From Anaerorudis cellulosivorans (GTDB lineage Bacteria; Bacteroidota; Bacteroidia; Bacteroidales; Dysgonomonadaceae): a stretch of DNA of 64,000 bases. This document shows positions 36,507 to 46,014 of this stretch, piece after piece. Numbering within the stretch: position 1 is the stretch's first letter; every line of letters begins with the position of its first letter. Both the position numbers and the translations under genes were made by a program. The stretch is taken from positions 1 to 64,000 of the forward strand of contig NZ_JAPCWE010000003.1 in assembly GCF_025943985.1 (NCBI RefSeq), given 5' to 3'. The notes below the pieces were generated by a model. That model did not search any database. It worked only from the letters and a program-made list of their open reading frames with translations, and was not told where the DNA came from.

Positions 36507-39062
36507 ATGAGAAAAATTGCTCTTCTTTTTAGTCTGCTCTTATCGGTTTTAACATTTGCTCAACAACCTGTTGTAATTGAACTTAACACAGGGTGGCAAT
36601 TTACGCAAACCGGCAAAAACGAATGGCGCGATGCCGAAATACCGGGATCGGTGCAACGAGATTTGATTCGCCACAACGTGCTCCCCGATCCTTATTACGG
36701 GACAAACGAAACCCGGGTGCAATGGCCTGAAAACGAAGACTGGGATTTCAAAAAAACGTTCACGGTTACCGACGAGCAACTGAAACACGACGATGCCGTG
36801 TTGTTTTTCGAAGGGTTGGACACCCATGCCGATGTTTTTCTCAATGGTGCGAAAATACTGCATGCACAAAACATGTTTATCGGATACCGTGTGCCCGTGA
36901 AAAACAGCCTGCGCAAGGGGGAAAATCAACTTTACATCCGCTTTTACTCCCCCATCACCCATATGGAGCCTGCCCGTTTGACCAACGGATACGATTATCC
37001 TGCCGACAACGACCACAGCGATAAAAAAATGAGTGTTTACTCGCGCAAAGCTCCCTACCATTTCGGGTGGGACTGGGGTATGCGGTTAGTGCAGATGGGT
37101 ATCTGGAAACCGGTTTCACTCACATTCTACAACAAAGCTAGGATAGACGACTACTACGTGAAACAAACCTCCGTCACGGCACAAAAGGCCAACATTGACA
37201 ATCAGATTGAAGTTTTTTCTGCAAAGAAAGAACCCCTCAAAGCACGAGTAGTGATTGAATACGGACTGAAAGGAAGGGAGAAAAAAACCATCAGCAAAGA
37301 AATCAACCTCGTACCGGGCAAAAACCGCATCAGTATACCGCTGGAGATTGCAAATCCTGCATTGTGGATGCCTGCCGGTTGGGGACCACAACACCTTTAC
37401 GATTTCACGGCAAAAATTACCCATAACGATCAAACCATCGCCGAAAAAACGGAACAAATCGGTTTGCGCAAAATACGACTGGTTTACGAACCCGACGAAT
37501 ACGGTAAGAAATTTCATTTCGAAGTGAACGACATTCCCCTGTTTGCCAAAGGAGCAAATTACATTCCGGGGGAAATCATGATTTCGCAACAAGACGAAGC
37601 TTTTTACAATCGCCTTTTCGAAAATGTTACTGCTGCCAACATGAACTTTCTTCGTGTATGGGGTGGCGGCATCTACGAGAACGACTATTTCTACCGCCTA
37701 GCCGACGAAAAGGGCATCTTAATCTGGCAGGATTTTATTTTCGGTTGTACCCCCTATCCGTCGGACGACGCTTTCCTGGCTAACGTGAAAGATGAAGTAA
37801 TCTACAACATCAAGCGACTGCGCAATCATGCCTCACTGGCCTTGTGGTGCGGGAACAACGAAGTTGACGAAGGGCTCGATCACTGGGGATGGGATAAAAA
37901 ATACCCTCCGGCAATCATGAAAAACTGGCGCAAAGGATACGACAAAACGTTCCGCAGGATGATTCCCCGACTGGTAAGCCAATACGACGGCACACGCGGA
38001 TACATTCAAAGTTCGCCCGACACATCAAACTGGGGAAATCCCGAAACCTTGAAATACGGCGACGCTCACTACTGGGGGTTGTGGCATGGGCGTGAACCTT
38101 TCGAAATATTGAACGAACGCATCCCGCGCTTCATGAGCGAATTCGGGTTCCAGGCATTTCCCGAAATGAAAACCATTCGAACTTTTGCTTCCGAAAACGA
38201 TTTGGACATCAATTCCGAGGTAATGAAAATCCACCAGAAAAGCGGTATCGGCAACGAGGTCATCAAAACCTATATGGACATGTACTACCATACGCCGAAA
38301 AATTTCGAAGATTTCGTGTACATAGGCCTCGTCATGCAGGGAAACGGCATGCGGGAAGGGATAGAGGCACATCGGCGCAATCAACCCTATTGCATGGGAA
38401 CGCTTTACTGGCAATTGAACGACGATTGGCCTGTAGTTTCGTGGTCGAGTATCGATTACTACAACAATTGGAAGGCGCAACACTACAGAGTCCGCGATGT
38501 TTTTGCTCCCATTGCATTGGGTTCAGAAATAAAAGACAACCAGTTGAGTTATTTCGTTATGTCGGATAAACTCGAAGAGGTAAACCCACTGCACCTTCAT
38601 GTGCAGGTTATCGATTTTACGGGTAAAAAACTGAAAACGTTCAAAGAAACGGTATCGGCAAAAGCCAACACATCGAGCAAGGTAAAAAGCTACCTTGTTT
38701 CCGACCTGGTAACGGAAGAGCAAAAACACAACTGTGTGATTCATGCTTGGTTGAGCGATAAAACCGGCAAAGTGATTTCAGAGAAAAATAATTATTTCTA
38801 CTGGCCAAACAAACTGAATCTCCCCGAAACCGCCATCAAACAAAAGGTCGCATATGCCGATGGTAAATACACGGTCACACTGTGGAGCAACTATCTGGCA
38901 AAGGATGTGTTCGTGGAAATACCCATTCAAGGGGCCAAATTCACCGACAACTTTTTCGACCTTCTGCCGGGAGAAAAAAAGACCGTAGTCATCACCTCAC
39001 CTCAACTGAAAGCATCGGAAAGAACACCGATCACGGTTAAGCATATCAGGGAAACCTACTAA
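36507..39062 (+). CDS. GH2 beta-mannosidase, exported
   Basis: An 851-residue glycoside hydrolase family 2 enzyme with a signal peptide ending TFAQ. The layout is sugar-binding domain (LNTGWQFTQTG), immunoglobulin-like sandwich, then the TIM barrel. The acid/base is Glu452 in WCGNNEVDEG and the nucleophile Glu545 in MSEFGFQAF. The WPENEDWDFKKTF and GLDTHADVFLNG segments are typical of beta-mannosidases of Man2A type, which remove terminal beta-1,4-mannose. It is not part of the alpha-mannan PUL. Its stop overlaps the stop of the opposite-strand transporter by 4 bases (CTAA). Confidence 0.93.
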   Translation: MRKIALLFSLLLSVLTFAQQPVVIELNTGWQFTQTGKNEWRDAEIPGSVQRDLIRHNVLPDPYYGTNETRVQWPENEDWDFKKTFTVTDEQLKHDDAVLFFEGLDTHADVFLNGAKILHAQNMFIGYRVPVKNSLRKGENQLYIRFYSPITHMEPARLTNGYDYPADNDHSDKKMSVYSRKAPYHFGWDWGMRLVQMGIWKPVSLTFYNKARIDDYYVKQTSVTAQKANIDNQIEVFSAKKEPLKARVVIEYGLKGREKKTISKEINLVPGKNRISIPLEIANPALWMPAGWGPQHLYDFTAKITHNDQTIAEKTEQIGLRKIRLVYEPDEYGKKFHFEVNDIPLFAKGANYIPGEIMISQQDEAFYNRLFENVTAANMNFLRVWGGGIYENDYFYRLADEKGILIWQDFIFGCTPYPSDDAFLANVKDEVIYNIKRLRNHASLALWCGNNEVDEGLDHWGWDKKYPPAIMKNWRKGYDKTFRRMIPRLVSQYDGTRGYIQSSPDTSNWGNPETLKYGDAHYWGLWHGREPFEILNERIPRFMSEFGFQAFPEMKTIRTFASENDLDINSEVMKIHQKSGIGNEVIKTYMDMYYHTPKNFEDFVYIGLVMQGNGMREGIEAHRRNQPYCMGTLYWQLNDDWPVVSWSSIDYYNNWKAQHYRVRDVFAPIALGSEIKDNQLSYFVMSDKLEEVNPLHLHVQVIDFTGKKLKTFKETVSAKANTSSKVKSYLVSDLVTEEQKHNCVIHAWLSDKTGKVISEKNNYFYWPNKLNLPETAIKQKVAYADGKYTVTLWSNYLAKDVFVEIPIQGAKFTDNFFDLLPGEKKTVVITSPQLKASERTPITVKHIRETY

Positions 39063-39973
39063 GACGACGAAGCTGCTTTTTCTTCTTGATGTTTTTTGAG
39101 CCAGATCTGGTATGAATTTACCAAATTCTGCCATAACACATACAAGCCCGGTCCCAACGAAGCCAACGGATGGAGATAAGTCTGGGTAAGCCATATGGCC
39201 AGAATGGTATTTTTCTGCCCCAGACTTTGTCCTCCGGCAACGGCTCGTCCGAAAGCAGCACCGATTTTCCTTCCCGAAACAAATTGCAGGATGCAGATCA
39301 TCAGAGAAGCAAGTGCAATAAAAATCTCCAGGGTATAGCTTCCGGTGTTCTGTTCCACCACAAACCGTGTAACGCCGGCTATGACAATGGTAATGGCTAT
39401 GGCCCACAAATAAAACGAAACAATCTGTGCCGACTGCACTTTTTTATATGCCTTGTAGGACACCTTCCGAAGAAGCAACGCACAAACGAATGGCAAAATA
39501 AGCACCGGCATCACTTTTTTAAAAATATACCAGAAAGAGACCGCAAACGACACTTCACTGCCGGTTTGGCCCACTACCGACAAAAACAAAGGGGCAATAA
39601 ATGCCACCAACAAATTGCTGATCATGGAATAAGCAGCTACGGCAGAGATACTTCCGCCCAACAAGCCGGCAACCACCGGAGCCGACGTAGCAGTGGGAGC
39701 CAATACGCAAATCATGGCCGACTGTGCCAGTATTTCGTTCAACGGACGAAGTACCAGATACACGGCAGCACTGCCGACATATTGAATACCCAACAAAATG
39801 TAATGAAATTTGGTCAACCGTATATCATGCCACGACACGCGCGTATAAGTAATGAACAACATTGTCGAGAGCAAGAACGGTGTGAGGAACGACAAAACGG
39901 ACAGAGGCCGGTAGAACCCTATCCCGATAACCATAGCGATAAGAAGAAGATATTTATCCAAAAACCGTTTCAC
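39059..39973 (-). CDS. bile acid:sodium symporter (BASS) family transporter
   Basis: A 304-residue membrane protein with about ten helices. The segments LAPTATSAPVVAGLLGGS and GQSLGQKNTILAIWL correspond to the two crossover-helix motifs of the BASS/ACR3-like fold. The family exports or imports organic anions with sodium; here the substrate is unknown. It ends four bases inside the GH2 beta-mannosidase gene on the opposite strand, leaving no room for a conventional terminator. Confidence 0.83.
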   Translation of the reverse strand: MKRFLDKYLLLIAMVIGIGFYRPLSVLSFLTPFLLSTMLFITYTRVSWHDIRLTKFHYILLGIQYVGSAAVYLVLRPLNEILAQSAMICVLAPTATSAPVVAGLLGGSISAVAAYSMISNLLVAFIAPLFLSVVGQTGSEVSFAVSFWYIFKKVMPVLILPFVCALLLRKVSYKAYKKVQSAQIVSFYLWAIAITIVIAGVTRFVVEQNTGSYTLEIFIALASLMICILQFVSGRKIGAAFGRAVAGGQSLGQKNTILAIWLTQTYLHPLASLGPGLYVLWQNLVNSYQIWLKKHQEEKAASSS

Positions 39974-40104
39974 AACAGATTCGTTTTAAAATGTGAACTG
40001 AAAGCTTTAAAATACGTAATGGGTTTTAATGCGTGAAGAGCTTAAAGGTGTAATGAGCTTTAAATACCTAAAGAAAATAATTCGTTGCCGAAATAGCCAA
40101 CACA

Positions 40105-41031
40105 TTAATTGTAGTAGTTTTTAGGAGTAACCGTTTTGTCCGAACGTCGCAACTTATCTTTAAAACGGACATCGACCAACCACTGTTTGCGATTGAACAC
40201 AAAATCGACGATAAATTGTTCGATCTCAGGCAAAAACTCCTTCATCGGATAACCGGCCACTTCGTGCCCCATGCCTTCCATACTGTAAAACAGGTAGGGG
40301 TAGCCTTTTTCTCTGAAACGCGCTGCCAACGAAAAAGAACCGAACATACCGAGACGAAAAAAACGCGTCTTGTCATAAGGTACCAATTTATCGGCACTTC
40401 CGTGAAAGAAAAGCGTTGGTGCAGGAGCCCGGGTATATGAAGGAACGCCTTCGGTGCTAAAAATTCCGCCGGCAAACGAAACAACGCCGGCATAATGAAA
40501 TTTTTCGGGCAACACATCGGCCGAAGGTTTATGATCGCGTTCTTCATAATCGGCCTGCAACACCGTGATGGCACCGGCACTCGAACCACTGATGATGATG
40601 CGGGTAGAATCGACATTCAGCTCCTGCGCATTTCGCAACACATAATCGGTTGCGCTACACAAGTCGGACACAGCCATAGCGATGGCATTGCGAAGCGGTT
40701 GGGTATTGAAAATTCCCGGTGCAGGTGCATCCTTCATTCCAAGCCGATAATCGATGGAAACAACAACAAAGCCTCTTTCGGCAAAATACGTAAAATAATC
40801 GGCATAGTCTGCGGCGTCACGCGATCCCTCCTTAAATCCACCTCCAAAAACAAACATGAGGCAGGGTTGTTCCATTTTCGTTTCAAACGGAAAAGTATAA
40901 ATATCCATTTTCAGTTCCTGTCCGTCTTTCACGGCATATACTCGTGTATCTTTCGCTGGTTTTGCCGCAAAAAGCAACATCGGGAGCAAGACAACCGAAA
41001 AAAATACCAATAATCTTTTGTACCTTGTCAT
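40105..41031 (-). CDS. alpha/beta hydrolase (carbohydrate-esterase-like), exported
   Basis: A 308-residue secreted hydrolase with a signal peptide ending LLFAAKPAK. The oxyanion loop is MFVFGGGFKEGSRD, the nucleophile Ser is in ISGSSAGAIT, the Asp in HGSADKLVPYD and the His in GMGHEV. This triad order is that of BD-FAE-like bifunctional carbohydrate/feruloyl esterases common in gut and anaerobic Bacteroidetes. The substrate is not known. It is 3 bases from gmk on the same strand. Confidence 0.83.
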   Translation of the reverse strand: MTRYKRLLVFFSVVLLPMLLFAAKPAKDTRVYAVKDGQELKMDIYTFPFETKMEQPCLMFVFGGGFKEGSRDAADYADYFTYFAERGFVVVSIDYRLGMKDAPAPGIFNTQPLRNAIAMAVSDLCSATDYVLRNAQELNVDSTRIIISGSSAGAITVLQADYEERDHKPSADVLPEKFHYAGVVSFAGGIFSTEGVPSYTRAPAPTLFFHGSADKLVPYDKTRFFRLGMFGSFSLAARFREKGYPYLFYSMEGMGHEVAGYPMKEFLPEIEQFIVDFVFNRKQWLVDVRFKDKLRRSDKTVTPKNYYN

Positions 41032-41034
41032 CCG

Positions 41035-41598
41035 TTACTTTTCCAAGAATTTTTTTACGACTTCATAGGCTTCTTCTTTAGCCCGATCGAAGTCATCGTT
41101 GAGTATCACCACATCAAACTGCGGTGCGAAACTCATTTCATATTTGGCTTTAGCCAAACGCTTTTCGATTGCTTCCGGTGTCTCCGTGCCGCGTTTTTCG
41201 AGACGATTGCGCAACTCTTCAATCGAAGGAGGCATCACAAAAACGCTCAACGCCTGATCGCCATAGATTTTTTTTATGTTCAATCCGCCTTTCACATCCA
41301 CATCGAAAATCACATTTTTATCTTTGGCAAGCAGCCGATCGACCTCACTTTTCAATGTACCGTAAAAGGTATTCTCGTAAACTTCTTCATACTCCAGAAA
41401 TTCGCCGTTAGCTATACGCCGCTTAAATTCCTCCGGCGTAAGAAAGTAATAATCTACCCCGTTTTGCTCCCCATCGCGCGGAGGCCGACTCGTAGCCGAA
41501 ATAGAAAATTCCAGATTCAGATCTTTTGAAAGCAGATAGCGTACCAATGTGGATTTTCCTGTTCCGGACGGAGCCGACACAATGATTAGTTTCCCCAT
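41035..41598 (-). CDS. gmk: guanylate kinase
   Basis: A 187-residue enzyme phosphorylating GMP to GDP. P-loop SAPSGTGKSTLVRYLL (near residues 8-23), GMP-binding SATSRPPRDGEQNGVDYYFL, and the lid region DVDVKGGLNIKK. Length matches the family. It follows yicC by 13 bases, a common pairing in bacteria. Confidence 0.97.
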   Translation of the reverse strand: MGKLIIVSAPSGTGKSTLVRYLLSKDLNLEFSISATSRPPRDGEQNGVDYYFLTPEEFKRRIANGEFLEYEEVYENTFYGTLKSEVDRLLAKDKNVIFDVDVKGGLNIKKIYGDQALSVFVMPPSIEELRNRLEKRGTETPEAIEKRLAKAKYEMSFAPQFDVVILNDDFDRAKEEAYEVVKKFLEK

Positions 41599-41611
41599 AG
41601 TTTCGTATTTT

Positions 41612-42484
41612 TTACAGCACGTTGAGTACCTGTTCCTTAATTTGCTCCAATTCGTCTTTCATTTGCACTACAAGACGTTGCATTTCACTGTGATTGGATT
41701 TTGAGCCCATCGTATTGATTTCGCGACCGATCTCCTGAGCAATAAATCCCAACTTCCTGCCTTGCGATTGTTCCTTATCGAGCGTTTCGATGAAATAGTC
41801 CAAATGATTGGCAAGCCGTTCTTTTTCTTCGCTGATATCGAGTTTCTCGATGTAATAGATCAACTCCTGTTCGAAACGGTTTTTATCGTACTCAATGCCT
41901 TCCAAACTTTTCAACCCTTCATAAAGGCGAAGCTTCACCTTTTCGATGCGTTCCGCTTCGTAAGGGTCTATCATACCCAGCAAACTGCGAATATTTTCGA
42001 TTTTTTCCCGCAACACATTACCCAACATCTCTCCTTCCTGCTGACGAAAAGCAATGACTTCGTTCACTGCATCTTCCACAGCCTTTTCGATGGCTTGCCA
42101 TTCTTCCTCGCTGATTTCTTCGACATCTTGCTTCATCACGTCGGGTAAACGAAACAACACGGCAAACCATTCCTTGGGTTCTTCAATCTGCAGTTCGTCG
42201 GCAATATCCTTTATTTCTTCGTAATATTGAGCCACCACATGATGATCGATTTTTGAAGAAACATCTTTCGTCAATAGTTCAACCGTAATGGTAAGATCAA
42301 TTTTTCCCCGTTCAAGTCGACGAGATAAATCGTTGCGCAAAGCAATTTCTCTATCTTTATATGCCATCGGTATGCGCGCAGACAAGTCGAATTGTTTACT
42401 GTTAAGCGAGCGAATTTCGACGGTTATTTTTTTGTTCGGGATTTCGGCTGTCGACTTGCCGTATCCGGTCATCGAATATACCAT
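41612..42484 (-). CDS. yicC: YicC-family endoribonuclease or RNase adaptor
   Basis: A 290-residue protein opening MVYSMTGYGKSTAEIPNK, the family signature, and containing the C-terminal DUF1732 region (QGRKLGFIAQEIGREINTMGSKS). YicC proteins are RNA-cleaving or RNase-modulating enzymes whose physiological targets are being worked out. The ATG at 42484 is chosen over one 27 codons upstream because a TATCTTTG box (minus strand, 42572-42565) lies between them. It is the first gene of a yicC-gmk run. Confidence 0.93.
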   Translation of the reverse strand: MVYSMTGYGKSTAEIPNKKITVEIRSLNSKQFDLSARIPMAYKDREIALRNDLSRRLERGKIDLTITVELLTKDVSSKIDHHVVAQYYEEIKDIADELQIEEPKEWFAVLFRLPDVMKQDVEEISEEEWQAIEKAVEDAVNEVIAFRQQEGEMLGNVLREKIENIRSLLGMIDPYEAERIEKVKLRLYEGLKSLEGIEYDKNRFEQELIYYIEKLDISEEKERLANHLDYFIETLDKEQSQGRKLGFIAQEIGREINTMGSKSNHSEMQRLVVQMKDELEQIKEQVLNVL

Positions 42485-42564
42485 TTTTATTAATCTTAAT
42501 GAATGAATATCTAACAATGAAAGCAAATGCAAAGGTCGCATGATAGCAGCCGCATCGACACCCA

Positions 42565-42572
42565 CAAAGATA
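42565..42572 (-). promoter_or_regulatory. -7 box for yicC-gmk
   Basis: Minus-strand TATCTTTG, about 80 bases before the yicC ATG, with an ATTG at about 18 bases further upstream. It falls at the first codon of a longer in-frame reading, and so argues for the shorter start. Confidence 0.5.
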
Positions 42573-42647
42573 CGGTATTTTGTGAAATAGACAATAGAAA
42601 AAGTTTTTAAACAAAAGTAGCCACTAAGTAAGTATTAGGTTCGCTTC

Positions 42648-42800
42648 ATGCTTGCATCAAGGCAAGGAGAAAAACATCGGATGTTGTTGATTTGTGATAA
42701 GACCCACCTGCGTTTTTACAGCAAAAAAAGCAAAATCCGGGAGCGGAGTTGGAGCGAGGATGGTGCAGCCTTGGTACGGACTTGGTACGGAGAAGGTGTA
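42648..42800 (+). repeat. dispersed repeat copy B with degenerate 11-bp tandem array
   Basis: From 42740: GGAGCGGAGTT, GGAGCGAGGAT, GGTGCAGCCTT, GGTACGGACTT, GGTACGGAGAA, then GGTGTA. This is the same 11-base series, with the same ending order, as the minus strand of 5579-5688. The left side (42648-42680) shares CATGCTTGCATCA and a CAAGGCA...ACATCGGAT motif with the region around 5621-5760. The rest of the gap 42485-42899 contains only the yicC promoter and no gene. Confidence 0.7.
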
Positions 42801-42879
42801 ATTCGTTTTTTCACATTTCTGTTGACTCTACAATGTTGAATCTGCAAATAAAAAATGACGGAAATTTAAAAAATATTCC

Positions 42880-42887
42880 TATCTTTG
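42880..42887 (+). promoter_or_regulatory. -7 box of the thiamine operon
   Basis: TATCTTTG (TAnnTTTG) ends 12 bases before the riboswitch begins, placing the start of transcription at its 5' edge. Confidence 0.55.
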
Positions 42888-42899
42888 CATTCTAATAAT

Positions 42900-42980
42900 T
42901 CACAAGGGGTGCCTTATAATAACGGGCTGAGATCATACCCAATCACCTGATCCGGATAATGCCGGCGTAGGGAAAAGAGA
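42900..42980 (+). promoter_or_regulatory. TPP riboswitch (THI element)
   Basis: The conserved cores are all present in order: GGGGTGCC, CGGGCTGAGATCATACCC, ACCTGATCCGGATAATGCC, GGCGTAGGGAA. This is a class-typical thiamine pyrophosphate aptamer that lowers expression of the downstream uptake genes when the cofactor is abundant. A perfect 10-bp helix (42975-42984 with 43016-43025) follows and may be the switching platform. Confidence 0.96.
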
Positions 42981-43100
42981 AAAACGTGCCTTCGCGGCTT
43001 CATTTTTCTTCGGTATTTTTCTCTTAATCAATCCCCTTTTTTGTTTCACAACTACTATCCGGCAAGGAATAAACGTCGGATGCCAAAAATTGATTGTAAA

Positions 43101-45338
43101 ATGAAAAAGGTTTTTATTGTGCTTTCAGGACTAACCACGTTATGTCCTTTGGTTGCAGAAGAAATACAACCCGATACGTTAAGAAACATTCAACTGGAAG
43201 AAGTGGTGATTTCCGCCACACGTGCCAAACAAACTACACCGATATCCTTTTCGGATATCCCGGAAGACGTCATCAAGAAAAACAATTTCGGTAGGGATAT
43301 CCCTTACATTATTGCACTGACCCCCTCGGTAACCATCACTTCCGACGCAGGAACAGGCATCGGATACACCGCTTTTCGCGTGCGCGGAACGGATGTGAAC
43401 CGTATTAACGTCACTATCAATGGCATTCCGTATAACGATCCGGAGTCGCACGGGGCATTTTTTGTGGATCTCCCCGACTTTGCCTCATCGCTTTCGTCCA
43501 TGCAGATACAACGGGGTGTGGGCACTTCTACCAATGGTGCCGCTGCATTTGGAGCAAGTGTTAACATGCAAACAGATAATATTGACACGGAGCCTTATGC
43601 CGAAATAGGTTCGAGTGTAGGTTCTTTCAACACCGTTAAAACTTCGATTAAAGCAGGTTCGGGACTTATCGGCAATCATTTTGTCGTTGACGGACGTTAT
43701 TCTGTGGTCAACTCCGACGGCTACATCGACCGGGCATGGGTAGATATGCAGTCGTATCACCTTTCTCTGGCCTACTCGGCCGACCAAACGCTGGTTAAAT
43801 TCCTTACTTTCGGAGGAAAAGAAAAAACATATCAGGCATGGAACGGGGTCGATTTGGATTTGGTGCAAAGGGACCCTTTGAACTATACGCGTCACTACAA
43901 CGACTTGGGGAGGTATATCGACGACGATGGAAAAGTACAGTTTTATGATAATCAGACCGACAACTATACGCAAACGCACTATCAGCTTCACCTGACGCAG
44001 GAATTTTCCCCAAACCTGTATCTGAATGCCGCCCTGCATTATACGGCAGGCGAAGGCTTTTACGAAGAATACAAAACCGACCGTAAATACACGGAATATC
44101 TGCTCACGCCACCTGTCATTGACGGTGTTCCGCTGAAAAAGACCGATCTTATCCGCCAAAAATGGCTCGATAACGATTTTTACGGTGCCACGTTTGCTCT
44201 TCATTACCAAAAAAGCAGTTGGAATGTTGTGTTTGGCGGGGCAGGCAGCAATTTTGAAGGCGATCATTTCGGCAAAATACGGTGGGTGCGCATTCCAAAC
44301 AATTTCGATCCCGATAAAGACTGGTATCGAAATACTTCGAAAAAAACCGATGTAAACACCTACCTGAAGGCTAATGTGGAAATTGCCCGAAATTTTTGGA
44401 TGTACGGCGATGTGCAGTTTCGTTACATTAAATATACGATGAAAGGCACAGACGACAAATACGACGAAGAAACCGGTGCCATGCGCGATATTACGCAAGA
44501 ACACACCTTTCCGTTCTTCAATCCCAAAGTAGGATTTACATACCGCGCAAATGCCAATAACAGTGTGTACGCCTCCTTTTCGGTTGCCCACCGCGAGCCG
44601 AATCGCGACAATTACACCGAAGCCGGCCCCAACGAAAAACCTACCGATGAAAAGCTGTACGATACGGAAATCGGTTATCGTTATCAATCACCGTCGTTTA
44701 GTTTCGAAAGCAATGTATATTACATGAAGTATAAAGACCAGCTCATCCTCACCGGAAAAATCAGCGAAATCGGCGAAATGCTCACCACAAATATTCCGAA
44801 CAGCTACCGGATGGGATGGGAACTTACCTCGGCCATCCGGTTCAATCCTTTGTTGCGCTGGGATGGAAACCTCACCCTCAGCCGAAACAAAATCAAAAAC
44901 TTCACTGAAGAAGATATCAACGTGTATGATGTCGAAGGTAACTGGCTCGAATCGCGCTCGACCTATTTGGGCACCACCGACATTGCCTATTCTCCCAACG
45001 TCATTGCCAACAGTATGCTCACCTTCACGTACAATCGATTCGAAGCCGTGCTACACAGCAATTATGTGAGTCGTCAATACATCGACAACACGTCATGCAA
45101 AGACCGTTCTATCGATCCGTATTTCGTTAACAACCTCCGCCTGGGATATACCTTTTCACTGCCTCACACGAAATCGGTAACAGCAGGTTTGGAAATCAAT
45201 AACCTCTTTAACGTGGAATACGAAACCAACGGGTACAACTCGGAGACATACTATGTGGACGACAAACGCGTGAACAAAAAACGCTATTTTCCCCAAGCCG
45301 GAACCAATATACTGGCAAACCTGACCGTAAACTTTTAA
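43101..45338 (+). CDS. TonB-dependent receptor, predicted thiamine transporter
   Basis: A 745-residue outer-membrane receptor with signal peptide ending PLVAEE. A TonB-box-like IQLEEVVISATRAKQTTP at about residues 32-49 is followed by the plug (DIPYIIALTPSV..., RVRGTDVNRINVTINGIPYND) and a 22-strand barrel ending in a C-terminal Phe. There is no SusC-type N-terminal domain. The TPP riboswitch upstream and PnuT-type permease immediately downstream identify the ligand as thiamine or a phosphorylated form (inference from regulon context). ATG 43101 is preferred over 43080 because it starts the signal peptide. Confidence 0.9.
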   Translation: MKKVFIVLSGLTTLCPLVAEEIQPDTLRNIQLEEVVISATRAKQTTPISFSDIPEDVIKKNNFGRDIPYIIALTPSVTITSDAGTGIGYTAFRVRGTDVNRINVTINGIPYNDPESHGAFFVDLPDFASSLSSMQIQRGVGTSTNGAAAFGASVNMQTDNIDTEPYAEIGSSVGSFNTVKTSIKAGSGLIGNHFVVDGRYSVVNSDGYIDRAWVDMQSYHLSLAYSADQTLVKFLTFGGKEKTYQAWNGVDLDLVQRDPLNYTRHYNDLGRYIDDDGKVQFYDNQTDNYTQTHYQLHLTQEFSPNLYLNAALHYTAGEGFYEEYKTDRKYTEYLLTPPVIDGVPLKKTDLIRQKWLDNDFYGATFALHYQKSSWNVVFGGAGSNFEGDHFGKIRWVRIPNNFDPDKDWYRNTSKKTDVNTYLKANVEIARNFWMYGDVQFRYIKYTMKGTDDKYDEETGAMRDITQEHTFPFFNPKVGFTYRANANNSVYASFSVAHREPNRDNYTEAGPNEKPTDEKLYDTEIGYRYQSPSFSFESNVYYMKYKDQLILTGKISEIGEMLTTNIPNSYRMGWELTSAIRFNPLLRWDGNLTLSRNKIKNFTEEDINVYDVEGNWLESRSTYLGTTDIAYSPNVIANSMLTFTYNRFEAVLHSNYVSRQYIDNTSCKDRSIDPYFVNNLRLGYTFSLPHTKSVTAGLEINNLFNVEYETNGYNSETYYVDDKRVNKKRYFPQAGTNILANLTVNF

Positions 45339-45342
45339 CGAA

Positions 45343-45957
45343 ATGACAGACTTCTTTCAATCCACAGGATTCGAAATCATCGGCGCAATTGTCGGCCTTG
45401 TGTATCTTTATCTCGAATACAAGGCCGACAAATGGCTGTGGCCGGTGGGCATACTCATGCCGCTTATCTACATCATCATCTTTTACGAAGGCAAATTTTA
45501 CGCCGACATGGCCATCAACATTTACTATTTTTTCGCCAGTATTTACGGCTGGATCAGATGGACAAAAATCGAGAACATGCCAACAGAAAACCGCATCAGC
45601 CACACGCCGACTGCATACGTCGTCCCGTTGGGCATCGTGTGTGCCTTGCTTTTCGCCCTCATTGCTTTTATTCTTATCCGTTTCACAGATAGTCCGGTTC
45701 CCTATGGCGACAGCTTTACCACTGCCGTCAGTATCATCGGTATGTGGATGCTTGCACACAAATACCTGGAACAATGGTGGTTGTGGTTTGTGGTGAATGT
45801 GGTGTCGAGTGCGCTTTATTTATGGAAAGGATTATACCCCACTTCCGTTTTATTCATGATTTATTCCGTCATTTCGGTATTCGGCTATTTCCGGTGGAAA
45901 AAAATGATGATGGACTCCGAATATAAAATTCCACAAATGCAACATATAGACAAATAA
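45343..45957 (+). CDS. pnuT: PnuT-type inner-membrane thiamine permease
   Basis: A 204-residue protein of the PnuC/PnuT family with six to seven helices. Signature aromatic segments: YKADKWLWPVGILM, YADMAINIYYFFASIYGWIRW near residues 48-68, and HKYLEQWWLWFVVNVVSSALYLWKGLY. Family members carry vitamin nucleosides by facilitated diffusion. It begins 4 bases after the TonB receptor under the TPP riboswitch, the genomic signature of PnuT (thiamine) rather than PnuC (nicotinamide riboside). Pyrophosphorylation by the kinase downstream would trap the vitamin. Confidence 0.9.
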   Translation: MTDFFQSTGFEIIGAIVGLVYLYLEYKADKWLWPVGILMPLIYIIIFYEGKFYADMAINIYYFFASIYGWIRWTKIENMPTENRISHTPTAYVVPLGIVCALLFALIAFILIRFTDSPVPYGDSFTTAVSIIGMWMLAHKYLEQWWLWFVVNVVSSALYLWKGLYPTSVLFMIYSVISVFGYFRWKKMMMDSEYKIPQMQHIDK

Positions 45958-45962
45958 ATGTT

Positions 45963-45970
45963 TATCTTTG
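45963..45970 (+). promoter_or_regulatory. -7 box before the SIMPL gene
   Basis: TATCTTTG matches TAnnTTTG in the 57-base gap after pnuT; no TTTG at -33 spacing. It suggests the SIMPL gene, and perhaps the kinase, can be transcribed independently of the riboswitch. Confidence 0.4.
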
Positions 45971-46014
45971 TTTTTCAACGTAAAAACACTACTTAACTTA
46001 AAATACGGAATAGA

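Noticed and set aside
42648-42839. 63-codon frame in the second repeat copy
   Set aside because: It is a translation of the repeat with no independent support.
43485-44687. 400-codon frame opposite the TonB receptor
   Set aside because: Shadow of the receptor gene; no recognisable domain, ribosome site or promoter.
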